A model generated the notes under the pieces. It worked only from the letters and a program-made list of their open reading frames with translations. It had not been told where the DNA came from and did not search any database. Below are positions 37,363 to 49,501 of a stretch of DNA of 64,000 nt, piece by piece (position 1 is the first letter of the stretch; each line of letters opens with the position of its first letter). The stretch spans positions 164,116,379 through 164,180,378 of the forward strand of contig CM035806.1 of the NCBI GenBank assembly GCA_020466095.1. Direction: 5' to 3'. This DNA is from Chlorops oryzae. Lineage: Eukaryota > Arthropoda > Insecta > Diptera > Chloropidae. The translations under genes were made by a program, and so were the position numbers.

Positions 37363-38221
37363 ACAAGTAAGGGTGTTATAGTCAGGCGAGCCTGACAATA
37401 AAATACCCGACACAGACAAACATCTTCAAATAATTTTTTATATCAAGAGGTGTTTAAGGCCATTAGGGGCCCCATATACCGACTTTTATTGAACTTCTTT
37501 ATGAAAACCGCCCTTTTGCCACGCCCACTTTTACCATTTTTTGTTTTCCAATCGGAGGCCTTAATATTCGTTCAAATTCTAAGTTTCAGTAAAATATCTA
37601 AAAAAAATCCGGTTTTGGGGCAGTTTTGAGATTTTTGTGACAGACCCTAGTACTGGAGGTACCCTTAATAATGGATGGAAATTTTTGGAGAGGATGTTTA
37701 TGGCTACAAAGGAAGCATAACTGCCAAATTTCGTTCAAGTCCCATTTGAAATTCGGGTGTAGGAGGCAATTTTTAAAAAACGCCCTTCGGCCACGCCCAC
37801 TTTTCCAATTTTTTGAAATTGAATAAATTGACTTCAAATATGTTCAACTATCAAATTTCATCAAAATATCTTGAAAAACTTTGATTTTAGAGCAGTTTTT
37901 GTGATTTTCGTAACAGACCCTAGTACTGGAGGTACCCCTAAAAATGGTCCGATCGGGTCCATTCTCGAACTTGTTGTTACTCATATGCTTGTGAGTACGC
38001 ATATCAAATTTCATCAAGATAGCTCAACTCCTTCGATAAGAAAACTGTATACAAACAGACGGACAGACGGACAGACAGACGGACATGGCTAAATCGAGTC
38101 TTCTAGTGACGCTGATCATTTCTATATATATTTTGTATAGTCTATCTCGACTGGTTCTGGGTGTTACACACAACCACACAAACGCAATATACCCTCGACA
38201 CAGAGTGTGTCGGGTATAAAA
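37363..38221 (+). mobile_element. mini-me-like element, near full length (859 bp)
   Basis: Same order as 34007-34867: ACAAGTAAGGGTGTTATAGT, ACCCGACACAG, two CCACGCCCACTTTT blocks, two GTACTGGAGGTACCC blocks, GACGGACAGACGG microsatellite, core GGCTAAATCGAGTCTTCTAG, CTGATCATTTCTATATATA, end GTGTCGGGTATAAAAA. Non-coding. Confidence 0.78.
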
Positions 38222-39905
38222 ATCTCAAAAATTCTCAATTAAAAAGACAATAAAAAAAGAAAAAAAATACAAATTTACAAAAATTAGTTCTTTATAGGAC
38301 ATTTTGTAAGGACTGTATAAAATGCTTTAGCGCTCGCAAAAAATTTTCTAATTTTTTTGATGACTGGTAGGTGGTAGTCGAAATTTCACCAACTGACTTT
38401 TACATCTATATGGTATGCTCGTATATACTTATATTTTTTTGTACAGTTTTCTTTTTCGAATTTCAATATTCTTAGTTCTTATCTAGCTAAAAAGGGTCAA
38501 GATAAGTGGTGCTATAAAACTAGGTGTGCACTTGCTGTTAACGGTCTAACGAGAAGAGTCATAAATTATTTTAAACGCCAATAAATCAAGGTTTATTTTG
38601 ACATTTTGCACATTATGACGTTAGATACAAAGACTAAATTTTTTCTTCTTCTTGAATTAAGCAGTAGAAAAAATGAGTCCAAAATGGGTTTAGCGACTGT
38701 ATCACTGTATACAAAAAAAAAAAAAAAAAACGGAAGACAAACAGTCTATTTTGAATAATTCTAAGGCCATTTCATCTGTTGAATCTTGCATGAGGAGAAT
38801 CAAATATTCAAGAAGCACTCATTTTGGTACCCATTCCATAGCCATGTATGTACATGTATATGTATGTACTTATATACCTAACGTTCTTCGGAAAGTAAAA
38901 AAAAAGGAAAAAGGAAAAAGGAAAAAAAATCAGAGTCAGTGGCGCTGCGTATCTGGAAAGTGTTTATGACATTCGTCATTAGAACGATGAATTTAATTAC
39001 ATATATGTATTCTTTCGAGTTCCGAATATGTTCAAAGAATACTTACATACGTACTTACGTATTGTCTTATTTGGTCTACGGAAATGACATCCATCACTTT
39101 GCGACGGAATGTGCTGAGAGCGCGATGAAAGTAAACAAGTTGCTAAAAGTGGCACGTGTCAGACGATTTCGGAATACATATATGCATGCATGGTTGCACA
39201 TACATAAATATGCCTGTAACTCTGTGTAATATATGTATGAGACACACGATGCGAAAACGTGTATCTACTATATGGATGGGCCTTTGAGAGTGAGTAAGAA
39301 AGCGACTCTTCCGCAATGGATTTGGTAATCATGTCACCAATATTACGAGCTCCCCGCTTTCGATGGGCCAAAAAGTCAACGGATTGAGTAAACGGTTGAA
39401 AAGAATAATTTATTTAAAAAGATGATGTCAGGCGCGTGCGTAACCTTGACGAGTAGCAGAGGGAACACCTTTTGCCGTCCCTCAATTCTCAATCTATGTA
39501 ACTACACATATGTTCTTGATGATTTCGCACCCGGTTGCCTGGCAGATGTTACATATAAAAAAAAAAAAAAGAGAGAGACTTTCTCAATCAATATTTGGCA
39601 ACGGGATTGCGATTGCTAAACTGATCGCACGCATGCGGTTTCACAACATGACTAAACATGAATCTTAGCTTAGATTGGTGCGGCTTTTCAGCACAAGTTT
39701 TCATAGGTACATACATACATATTATGTTTTCAACACCGACGGGAATTTTTGCAATCTTCAGCACATCTACGGTACACCTGATATTTTGCAATGAAATGAG
39801 AAGGAAATAAACAGTGTTCCCAGTATTTTGGTTCAAACATTCACACGGTCACTTGGAAAAAAATTTTTATTACTCCGAAATTTTTTCGATTGTATTCAGC
39901 TCAAA
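38222..39905. other. Intron 1 sequence, no gene seen
   Basis: Unique sequence with TATG/CATA microsatellites (38845-38870, 39165-39240). Open frames are short and without homology. Confidence 0.35.
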
Positions 39906-39908
39906 AAA

Positions 39909-40812
39909 TATGAGTCCGAAATGAGTCCGAAATTTGCGAGAAATGCTCAGACGTAAAAGTCCTAGATGAGAACGAAATAATATCAATATGGGTCTAAGAA
40001 ACAAGACTCCGAAATAAGTTCGAAATTTGTGAGAAATAAGAGGATCTAAAGTATAGCTCCGAAACAAGTCCGAAATACGTATGTATGTATGTATGTTGGA
40101 AATAAGAGTCTCTAAACTATGACTCCGAAACGAGTCTGAAATATGTGAGAAATAAGACTCTAAAATTAATTCCGAAACAAGTCCGAAAAACATACGTTGG
40201 AAATAAGAGTTTCTAAACTATGAATCCGAAACGAGTCTTAAATATGTAAGAAATAAGACTCTAAAATTAACTCCGAAACGAGTCCTGGAAAAAACTAATA
40301 TACGTTAGGAAATAAGGGTACTCTAAAATATGACTCCGAAACGAGTCTTAAATATGTGAGAAATAAAACTCTAAGATTAACTCAGAAACGAGTCCGAAAA
40401 ACATACGTTGGAAATAAGAGTCTCTAAACTATGACTCCGAAACGAGTCTTAAATATGTGAGAAATAAGACTCTAAAATTAACTCCGAAACGAGTCCGAAA
40501 AACATACGTTGGAAATAAGAGTCTCTAAAATATGACTCCGAAACGAGTCTGAAATATGTGAGAAATAAGACTCTAAAATTAACTCCGAAACGAGTCCGAA
40601 AAACATACGTTGGAAATAAGGGTCTCTAAAATATGACTCCGAAACGAGTCTGAAATATGTGAGATATAAGAGACTCTAACATTAACTCCGAAAACAAAGT
40701 CCGAAATATACCAGAAATATGTGGCTCTAAATTATGACTCCGAAAAAAGTTCAAAATACTTATATGAGTAATAAGAGGCTTTAAAATATGATTCCGAAAC
40801 TAGTCCGATCTT
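39909..40812. repeat. GAGTCCGAAA-based higher-order tandem array
   Basis: The 10-mer GAGTCCGAAA and variants recur throughout. The CATACGTTGG landmark falls at 40191, about 40299, 40402, 40503 and 40604, so units settle to a 101-bp period made of two sub-repeats. The edges are more diverged than the centre. A related short array is at 42891-43183. Confidence 0.92.
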
Positions 40813-40814
40813 GG

Positions 40815-42885
40815 GATCTTAGTGAATTTTAATCAAAATACAAATTTGATGGCGCACGCCACGAGAATACCTGATGAGTGTGATGAGTAACATTCAAAGG
40901 GAATATTTTACTGCCCAGCTAGGAATGAGTCTGCTACAATTCTTGGCTTGCCACCCCAATGTTCTTGGGATACATTAAAGTTCATATAAGAACTTAAAAA
41001 GTCCTTATTAAAAAAATTACTATCTCCGAATGCCGGTTCTTTGCTTTCGTTCAGGACATAAAAACCCTTCACGATGGCTCCTTGCAATGGCAAAAATTTG
41101 TACACAACACAACTAATTTATTGGTATTATACGTTATCAACTTCCTGCGTTCACAAATTAAAAACAAAAATACAACCAAAAAAAAAAATAAAAATAAAAA
41201 ATTTTAAAACTTACCAAACAGAAAAAAAAGAAGGAAAAATTCTGGAAGTAAAAGCCGAACTTCAGCTTGGTTCGTTCGCTCCAATAAGCTCGGCCGGTCG
41301 GGTTAAGGCGCAAGAACAACATTGCATTATCAGTGGCTATGAATCTTTTGTGCAATGGACAGTGTAGGGGGGAGTCTGAGTAGGTGGAAACTGCATTTCC
41401 AGTGCAATAACTTTTCAAAGTCATCAATAACCGCACCATAACGGACGGCGAACAAACACGGAGAATGCATGTCGGGCACAAAGAGACCAAGGAGAGAGAG
41501 AGAGAGAGCACAAAATCTGGATTGCAATGTCATGAACGTGCACGTAAATATGCACAATCTAAGTATGTCTCGCCTCTTGCGGTTGCCCTTCTTTTCACCT
41601 CTTAAGCGCCATTCAATTTTTTTGGCAAAATTTGTTCACACTTCGTTGCGCTGCTGCTCCGTTGCTTCGTTGCTCCGGCGCACCCCAAGGCAGGTAGCTC
41701 ACAGGGGCGATTGCCTCCAATTCCAGGACCTAACTCGAGTTCAGTCGAACGAGAGTCGCAAATCCAAAATCAAATCGAATGAAAACAAACTGAATAATAT
41801 GGAATAACTATGAACTCGTTGGCTTGCTTTCGTCTAGGCAATAAGAAAATGGTCGGGTCGGGTCGTGTCGGGTCTGTTCGTTTTGGTTCTATTCTATTCG
41901 GTTCTATTCTATTCTGGTCTAGTCTAGTGTGTACGAGTCTAGTGATGTCTAGTCTTTGCGACGCCCTTCAAAGCATAAATTCATGCCGCTCTATAATCGG
42001 AGTTTTGCAATCAAGCATTTTCTTCAAAAAGGGCTCAAACGTTGTTTTTGTTGTTGTTCTTGTTGTTCTTGTTGTTGCAGCAAACAGAGTCAGAGCCAGA
42101 GCCAAAGTCAGAGCCAGAGCCAGAGGCACACAGGCACAAGCACAGGCAGAGGCAAAAATGCATTCAAGGCAAAATAAGTTATTCTGTAAGTTTCGTGGGG
42201 ATTATGTGTGGCGGCGTCGGTGTCTTCGTCGGCGTCTTCGTCGGCACCGTCGCCGGAACGGGTTTGAATGAATATGAATGTCGCTGGCAATTCGCATTGT
42301 TCGAAATTCGAACTCCCTGCTGCAGTTCACTGCTGCCGTATGCGGTACGCGATAACCGCAAAATAAGTTTAATTTTCGTTATATTTTCCGATGTTTTCTT
42401 CACCAATAGAAGACAATAAAAACATTGAAGGATTACAAAAAAAAAACAAAAAAAAAAAAAAAAACAGTAGAATATTTTTCGGTTTATGAGGTTATGAGCA
42501 TCAAATTCATCAACATCCGAGTCGTTTGATAGAGCCGTAAGTTGTTGGAGATTAGAAGGTGAGAAGTCATCGATCGCAAAAAAAAACAGGTACTGTGATC
42601 GTATTTCGTATTCATCGATATACAATCATTATCATATTATTCTTATAAATACGCTATTTACACGTTAAGACATTTCGATAATGAAACACACACATGTTTG
42701 TTGACTAGGGACGCGCGGGGATGTGGTATGGAGCCATTTTTCTCTCTTCCCCCTTGCGTTCCTTTGCCATCTAAAATTTGTTTCTTTATCGAAATTGTCT
42801 TAATGTGCAAATAGCGTAAAAGCAAGGACTTTCCGATAAATTCGATAACAATATATCGTCAAAAATTCCATGAAGAGTGTTCATA
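40815..42885. other. Intron 1 sequence with simple-repeat patches, no gene seen
   Basis: This includes pentamer-like GGTCGGGTCG and TCTATTCTAT/GTCTAGTCTA series at 41850-41960, TTGTTGTTCT at 42040-42075, CAGAGCCAGAGCC at 42088-42150 and GTCGGCGTCTTC at 42215-42245. The open frames across these are low-complexity. Confidence 0.4.
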
Positions 42886-42890
42886 TTTTT

Positions 42891-43183
42891 CAGTCCGAAA
42901 TGAGTCCGAAATTTTTACAAAATATTACGTTCAGAAATATTTATCAGTCCGAATGGTGTCCGAAGTAAATGAGTTATGTGAGGCTAATTAAAATGACTCC
43001 GAAATGAGTCCGAAAAGTGTTTGCAATAAGAGGCCCAGAAATATGAGTCCGAAATTAGCCGGCAATAAGTAGGATATACATATGCACCTATGTTTCTATA
43101 TAGGTATATGCGGCTCAGAAACATGGCTCCGAATTGAGTCCGAAATAAACCTATGGAAAACGTGAGGCTCAGAAAAATGAGTG
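42891..43183. repeat. Short diverged GAGTCCGAAA array
   Basis: CAGTCCGAAATGAGTCCGAA and later CTCCGAAATGAGTCCG units match the array at 39.9-40.8 kb but are more diverged. Confidence 0.75.
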
Positions 43184-43932
43184 CCAAATATGGGGCAAAA
43201 CACGTCAAGCGTTCCACCGGCAAAATTTTTTCTCCCCGAAACTTGGTACAGTTGTTAAGATGTAAGAGTACGTTAAATGAGTAAATTTTAATCACAGGTT
43301 GCCGAGATACAGGGTGTCAAAGTTTAGATTTTTGCTTCGAAGAACATACATACATACTTCATTGAATTACAATGGGGCTAAAATCGCCTCGCTACAAAAA
43401 TTTTTCAATTTTTCGAATGTTTCTTAAAAACAATTTTCTGAACTATTCGAAAACAATACTTTAAATATTTTTGGATAACGGTAAATGAGAAAAATTCTGC
43501 ATTTTAGTTTTATTTCTTGATTTTATAGGAGAGACGCCATTTAAAAAAATTTTTTTTTTTAAATTTTGAAATAAAGCATAATTTTTGCACTTTAAACTGA
43601 TGCATAAATCAGAATGGGCGGACCATGATTAGTCCTCCAAATACACCTTTGAAGATGCTTACCTAGCATATTTCTCTCATACTCTTATCTAAGCGAGCGC
43701 TATATTAAAACGAATCGTGCTACGGGACTATGAGTGAAAATCGAATGCCTTTCATCATTTCATTACACGGCACTCTTCATCGCTGGGACTTTTAGAAATG
43801 GCAAGAGCTTCTTCTTTAAAGAACACCCATTGTTCAGCACTATTGTCCCATTTCTCTAATCGAATGTGTTTAATTTAATACTCAAGCGCTGCGAAATTCC
43901 TCTATAAAACCATTGTGAACATCACCCTTTAA

Positions 43933-44664
43933 GGGGACCTTCTGGTCTAGAATTTTTTGAAAATTGATTTTTTTTTTTATATATTTCGGAAGAATAGACT
44001 TTTAAGAATATGCTGGCAAAGTTTCGTGAAGATATTGACAATATTTGTTTTGCTACAGCCTTTTTAGAAGGTGGAGACAGCAGGCAGCGCGCTTGATCAA
44101 AGCAACTTTAAACGCGTTTATCTCAAAACTACTTTTTTTGACCTGGTGTGAATGAAAACAAAAAAAACCATCGAACCGATTTGTCTGGAATTTTTATATG
44201 TTATTCATAACATCAATGGCTATGGCCCGAACTAGAATCGAATTTTTATTTCAAGAACTTCATATTTTTTCATCAAAAAAATGGTAAAAAAAAGGGGAGT
44301 TTTTGATGGTTGAAATAAAAAATTGCGCCATTTTGTCAATTTAAAAAACAATTTTTTTAATTCTAGTTCCTGCCATAGCCGCATTCATTCTGATTAATAA
44401 CATATTTTTGTTTTTTTTTTTTCGATTACCAGAACTGCCAAAATCTTTCACACCACGGAAGTACTTTTTCAAAGAGGGTCCATTTCAACGCCATTTTTAA
44501 AATACAAAAAAAAAAAAAAAAAATTACAACAACATTTCTTATTTTTTGGCAATAAAGAATATAATAAGCCTGCATACTTAGAAAATCGTTTTTTATTTGG
44601 CTTAATACCAAAAAAAAATCATGAAAATACCCTAAATTTTCGTGCTCTAGACCAGAAGGTCCCC
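43933..44664 (+). mobile_element. TTAA-flanked MITE, copy 2 (732 bp)
   Basis: Perfect 19-bp inverted ends GGGGACCTTCTGGTCTAGA, with TTAA at 43929-43932 and 44665-44668. It lies in the same orientation as 23093-23823 and differs from it at few positions, so at least one insertion is recent. It sits 350 bp from the ko exon at 45015-45149. Confidence 0.9.
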
Positions 44665-45014
44665 TTAAAAACCCACTATTAACAAATTGAATATCAACAC
44701 AGATTTTATCAACTCTCAAAGCGGCATCTAAGAAAATATCGTGTCATGGGGTTTTCAAGGTCATTCTTATATTAAATTCCCCCCGTCGAACGCATTTACA
44801 TTTAACAATATTACTATGAAGTCCTTATGCTATAAAGGTTTTAAAATATTCCATATTAGATATGAACAACGAAAAATTGAACGATCACTTCCAGCCGTTG
44901 AGCGACCCAAATCGATTAAGGGAAAGCAAATATTACCAAAGCGGTCCAACAGTGGACCGAAAAAAAAAGAAGAAGGAAAGAAAGACAAAAAAAAAAAAAA
45001 TGTTCGCAACTCAC

Positions 45015-45149
45015 CTGAAATATCATGTAACCTGAATCGTACATCCAAAAATCCTCCGGCGTGTGACCTGGTTTGCTAAGCTGAATAGCCAAGCAACGCT
45101 GTAAGATCAACTTGCAACGCTGCGGCCCACCAGGAGACTTCGTACCCAT
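45015..45149 (-). CDS. ko: First coding exon of a storkhead-box (STOX/knockout) gene
   Basis: The exon encodes 45 residues from an ATG at 45149 to a complete CAG codon, followed directly by a consensus donor GTGAGT (45014-45009), so it ends in phase 0. An in-frame TAA lies 12 nt upstream with no AG between, which supports this ATG, and there is an A at -3. The peptide contains RCLAIQLSKPGHTPEDFW and ends GYMIFQ. This matches the start of animal STOX proteins, where a short LA-x-x-L segment is followed by a G-x-x-V/I-F motif just before the ANARC/ANAQC block. STOX proteins carry a winged-helix domain, and Drosophila ko was described as a Krueppel target needed for innervation of specific larval muscles (family knowledge). 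A second possible acceptor inside the exon (TTACAG before the RCLA codons) would make the first 17 residues non-coding, so the start is less certain than the 3' end. Confidence 0.8.
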
Positions 45150-45457
45150 ATTATAGTATTAAAATATGATTTTTAATATACTGGTACGTTTAGCTGCTGT
45201 TTTGCACTCTTTCTTCTTGTCGTTGTTCGGCTTATTTGAGGGCTCGTCGAATTATTATCGTATCGTAAGGTACGTATCCTTTTCACTCGTTTTTCGCATA
45301 CACGTTCTCGTAAACGGTTTTACAATTAAACCCTTGAACAGGTTCACGTTTTCTTTTAAAATTTTTTTTCTTCTCTTTATTTTTAACTATCTCGACCTCG
45401 ATTTTTCATCTCAATCTCAACCGTTTTCGTTTTCGTTTCCGTTTATTTTGAAACACG

Positions 45458-45464
45458 TTTTATA
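45458..45464 (-). promoter_or_regulatory. Candidate TATA box upstream of the ko start codon
   Basis: On the minus strand a TATAAAA sits about 310 bp upstream of the ATG. The stretch between them is purine-rich (AAACG and GAGAT repeats) and looks like a fly 5' UTR with no intervening strong splice acceptor. There is no convincing initiator motif at the expected distance, so this is a weak candidate. A distal TSS in the GC-richer block 45.9-46.3 kb is an alternative. Confidence 0.2.
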
Positions 45465-45879
45465 GGAATATTTATGCATACGCATAAAAATTGACATAAA
45501 AGAAATTAAAATAAAAAAATTAAAAAAAAAAAAAAACAAAACGAGATATCCACTAAAGCGCCTGGATTCCGTATCAAATTTTTCGCACGATAGTTTACTG
45601 ATCGCTGATCACTTCTATGCCTAAACATAAGTGTTTCCGTACATGCAGAGACATGTGTACATGTGTGTGAGTGAATGCGATTAGTTCATTTTTATGGGCT
45701 AAGATGCTGCTGCTGGTGCTGGTGCTTCTCATCCGAATTTATAGAAGCTCGGAACTCGAATCACGAATATATCGAATCTCGCACAATTTCTTCGCTTTTC
45801 GGGATAATTTATTTTTTTATTTATATTTTATTTTTTTTTTTATATATGGTTTTTTTTTTTTGTTTTAATGCTAACTTTT

Positions 45880-46300
45880 CAAGTCGGACTCGAAGTTGTT
45901 GCGCATGCATACGCGACTCGACTCGGCTCGATTGAACTCAACACGCGATACTTTTTGTCCGGCAAGACATGTCGACGCACGGCCGCTAACTAACGCCGCC
46001 AATCCGCGGTTCCTTTTTGCAAAGTTGCTGGAGTCATAATACTCAATGGCTCCAATGGCAGCAGCGGCAACGGCAGCTAAAACGGCGGCAACAGCAACAG
46101 CAACACTCGTCGTCGCCGCTCTTCGTGTCGGCAATTTTGCTCGGCTTCGTCATAATCTCCGTTGCGCTTTTTTCCGTTCGTTGCTGTTGCTCGTGTTGTT
46201 GTTGTTGTTGGGGTTTTCGTTTTCGTCGTCGTGTTTGCTTTCGTGGTCGTCTTCGTGGCCGTCGTCTCAGATGAGTTTGTCATTTTTAAGGTATTCGCTA
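45880..46300. other. GC-richer unique block upstream of ko, possible promoter or 5' UTR exon
   Basis: This block differs from its surroundings: higher GC, CAA/CAG-type trinucleotide runs (GGCAACAGCAACAGC), GTCGTC runs and little homopolymer T. Such composition is common in fly 5' UTRs and promoters. Open frames exist on both strands but none is recognisable as protein. It is followed to the right by (GA)n at 46407-46439, possible GAGA-factor sites. Confidence 0.25.
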
Positions 46301-46406
46301 AAATGATATAAACCAAAATGAAATGAGTGTTAGCAAACAGACAACAATAAAAAGAGGGAGAACGTTCAAGCGGCGATCGTCTTGACAGTAGAAAAAACAA
46401 GTAACG

Positions 46407-46407
46407 G

Positions 46408-46439
<32 letters not shown>
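46407..46439. repeat. (GA)n microsatellite upstream of ko
   Basis: This is an almost pure GA run, followed by more GAGAGNGAG sequence to 46495. It could bind GAGA-type factors, but no function is shown. Confidence 0.85.
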
Positions 46440-46443
<4 letters not shown>

Positions 46444-47204
46444 GAGAGCGAAATAGAAGAGTGATATACAGAGAGGGAGAGAGAGAAAGAGAGCGAGTTT
46501 GCTTTTTCGCTGAGACCTGAACCTTTTTCGTTTTGTTTTGTTTTCTGCTTTTTAGCCATGGTTTCTTGCCTTTAACCGAACTGAGTTTGCTTGAGCTTTA
46601 TTTTTTTGCCCTTTAAGCTTTGTTTATTTTTTGTTTTTGTGCTGTTTCTCTTTGCTTTTTAACCAAGAATGAATTAATTTTGTGATACGACTTTAAAAGC
46701 TGTAAAGAGCATATCATGAGAGAAGATCGTTTTTCTTTCAACGTACAGGTGCAAATGTGTGTGCGTGCGTATGTGTACATCTCTGAGTCGGTTGGGAGTT
46801 TTCCCCAGTAAGCACACATTCCAATTGTGGGCGGAAATACTTACTTATAAAAAAAAAAAAAAAATCAAATAATCCATTTTAAATATTTTCTCAGCCAATC
46901 TGAAATCGAAATCACCGCCAAGCGTCTTTTTTTTTTTTTTTTTTTTTTTTTTGGAGGTCCTTCAGGACATCATCTACAGGTGGGGTGCAGATCAATATTT
47001 TTTCATGATCGACGCGCTATTGTTGTCCCGAAAGTAGGCTCTATTTAAATTACCATCAATTGCAAAATATGTATGTATATCCATAAAAACTTCCCTAAAA
47101 ACTTTTGTCCCCAAAACCTTAAGCTAAGTTGAGAAACTTTCCTTGAGTTAGGAGAGGCTACTCTTAACTGGCAACAGTGCTGCCACCATTTTTGGGTGAC
47201 ACAC

Positions 47205-47345
47205 ACATGGGCCTGTTGTGATACCACAAATAATGGAAAAACAAAAAAAAAAAAAAAAAACTGAAAAAGAAAAAAAAAACGACACAAATATCCACGACCT
47301 CAGCTGGGATTTGAGAACAGAGACTCTCGCTTTTTAAGTTGGCAT
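47205..47345 (-). mobile_element. tRNA-related SINE fragment (minus strand)
   Basis: On the minus strand TCTCAAATCCCAGCTGAGG and GTCGTGG parallel the head at 18470-18500, and TTGTGGTATCACAACAGGCC parallels the body. A and T runs separate them. Confidence 0.45.
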
Positions 47346-47395
47346 CTCAATAAAATACGGCACAGAGGCCGTCTGAAACCCGTATAACCCCTTAA

Positions 47396-47570
47396 CCCTC
47401 TAATTCCTGGCTCCGTCTCTAGAAGGACTTTTTTCGAACAAATTACAAAAAAAAAAATAATAAATTATAATTATTTCAGATTCATGTTTTTCTACCCAAA
47501 ATTTGTCATATCTCAAGTTTTCATTGAAAAAAAAAAAAAAAAATAAAAAAAAAATTGTGGCATTAGAGGG
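47396..47570. mobile_element. TTAA-flanked MITE (175 bp, CCCTCTAAT ends)
   Basis: The ends CCCTCTAATTCC and, inverted, CCCTCTAATGCC are bordered by TTAA at 47392-47395 and 47571-47574. The middle is A/T-rich. Confidence 0.6.
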
Positions 47571-48241
47571 TTAAGATCTTTTTCGTATGCTATTGTAGAG
47601 GGAAATTACACTCCATCATGAAATTATTTGGTTCAGACACTATTAAAATATACATAGGTATGCTCTAATCCGACCCGTCCCAGGTTGGGCGATTGCTGTT
47701 TAGGGGGAGTTCGGGTGTTAAATGATCAAAAATATGCTATCGTAATGTCCATATATTACTTATATAAAAGATTTTATTTAATTGTTTTTATTAAATCACT
47801 TCTCATCGACTGCTACTCTAAAAGCAAAAAAAAAAAAAACCTAATGGACATTTGTTATAATTTTAGTTTTAGTCGGTCGAAAATTGGTCAATTAAAGACT
47901 AAAAAAAAAACTTCTATGCATCTACTTTATCAACATGATCTACAGCTTTAAAAGCATTAAAATTATTCGTTTGCAGTTTGAGCTTTTTTTTCTTCGCAAA
48001 CATCGAAGATTTTGTTTATTGGGTAATTAGTTGTACCTACTATCTTATTGTATGCTGTAGAGCAGTGCTGGCTAACCTCTGTGTAAGTAAGTAGGTAGGT
48101 AAGCAATGACAAATCTTTCATAGCCGGTGATAGAAGTTTCATATTTTCCTAGCAATCCAATCAAACTGTATCAAATCCTGCAGCGAAACGAAAAATATTT
48201 TTCTCTTAAATTACTGTAAGTAAGTCTAAGTTCCCTATTTC

Positions 48242-48421
48242 CAGGCCTGTAGAGAGGGGGTGGAAAAGGGGGATTCTCCCCCGGGCCTGGGCTTTCTGAA
48301 GGGGCCCACAAATGGAAAGGGGTTTTTTTTAATTTTTTTTTTTTTTTTTTTGTTGGTCGCACATTTCTGTGAGGACCCCGGAAAAAATCCCCTGGGCCCC
48401 AAATTTCTCTCTACGGGCCTG
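48242..48421. mobile_element. hAT-type MITE (180 bp) with 8-bp target duplication
   Basis: CAGGCCTGTAGAGAG at the left and the inverse CAGGCCCGTAGAGAG at the right form the ends. Flanks CCTATTTC (48234-48241) and CCTACTTC (48422-48429) agree at 7 of 8 bases. CAG-initial ends with 8-bp duplications are typical of hAT elements. Confidence 0.75.
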
Positions 48422-49501
48422 CCTACTTCCCTATACTGTGAAAAACGAAACTGCCCGTTTTACGAAAAAAAAAACGTCTTAAGCAACAAAAAAGCGTGTA
48501 TTTCAGTTCAGTGAAGATAACCACTTGGTCATCACTACTGTAGAGTTTCTCGTGGGAGACCTCCTTCGATTAGTGTTCTTCAGAAAAAAGAAAAAAGAAA
48601 AAAAATAAAAGTAAAAGTAAAGGAAGAACCTCCCAACAAATGAATGTCTGTCCTTTCGACTTCAGACTATTTTCAATGAATTCTCTGCCTCGGAAACACA
48701 GTCTGGAGCAATTATACATACATATATACCTTTGCAGGTTTGATCGAAATTCCAATTGGGCGCGAAGTTGTGTTCGCGTATCCCACTGTGCGCAGACCAT
48801 TGGGCATACATACAAATATATGTACGTCTGCACATAAGAAGCATTCCGAAGAATGAGACTTGTGCATCTTCTTCTCGCTAAGTTTTAGTTTGTTTGAATT
48901 TTTCACTTGGGTTTGGTTTTAGTTGCCTTTATTGTTTTCGTTGTTGCTCTTAGTACAGACGAATTGTTTTCTTTTGTTGTTCTTAATTTATTTGGCTAAC
49001 CTAAAAATGAAGCAGAGAAAGAAGCAGAAGAAGAAGAAGAAGAAGAAGAAGAAGAAGAAGGCCCAGAGATTGTCGAAAATGTTGAAATCTTCATGGGCTA
49101 ATTACAGGAAACAGTTATTTGGTAAAGTGTTTTCCGACATGAGATCTCCAGCAATAGGTTCATTTGTCCGGTCGTCTTCTTTTTCATTTTTCTTCTTTTT
49201 CTTCCTACAACTCCACCTCCTCCTCCTCCTCCTCCACCCACTTCTGCTGATCTTTCTTCATTATTATGTGTCTTGAGATAAAAATCTACACCAATTAAAA
49301 GCATTTGCATCGAGCGGAAACGCTTTGATGAATCCAACTATTCAAAAAGATCAAAAAAAAAAAAAAAAAAAAAGGAAGGCGGAAACCCTTAAACCGATAT
49401 TTAAACTAAAATTATTTTAAAATAGAAATGTCAAATGGTGTAGAATACGATGAGGTTTCCTAGCTTTTAATGCTCTCAAAGTTTGCAGGGAGATAGGAAA
49501 A

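Larger units (their letters stand above)
14598..45014 (-). other. ko: Intron 1 of ko (30.4 kb)
   Basis: The span is bounded by donor GTGAGT at 45014-45009 and by a poly-pyrimidine/TAG acceptor ending at 14598. It separates two exons whose phases and STOX alignment fit a direct join. It holds most of the simple-repeat tracts, MITEs, SINEs and mini-me elements listed below and no other gene that I recognise. The inference that no further coding exon lies inside rests on the gap-free alignment to the STOX family. Confidence 0.75.

Noticed and set aside
42042..42419. 125-codon plus frame with Gly/Val-rich segment
   Set aside because: It is built on GTCGGCGTCTTC and CAGAGCC simple repeats, and overlapping frames are also open.
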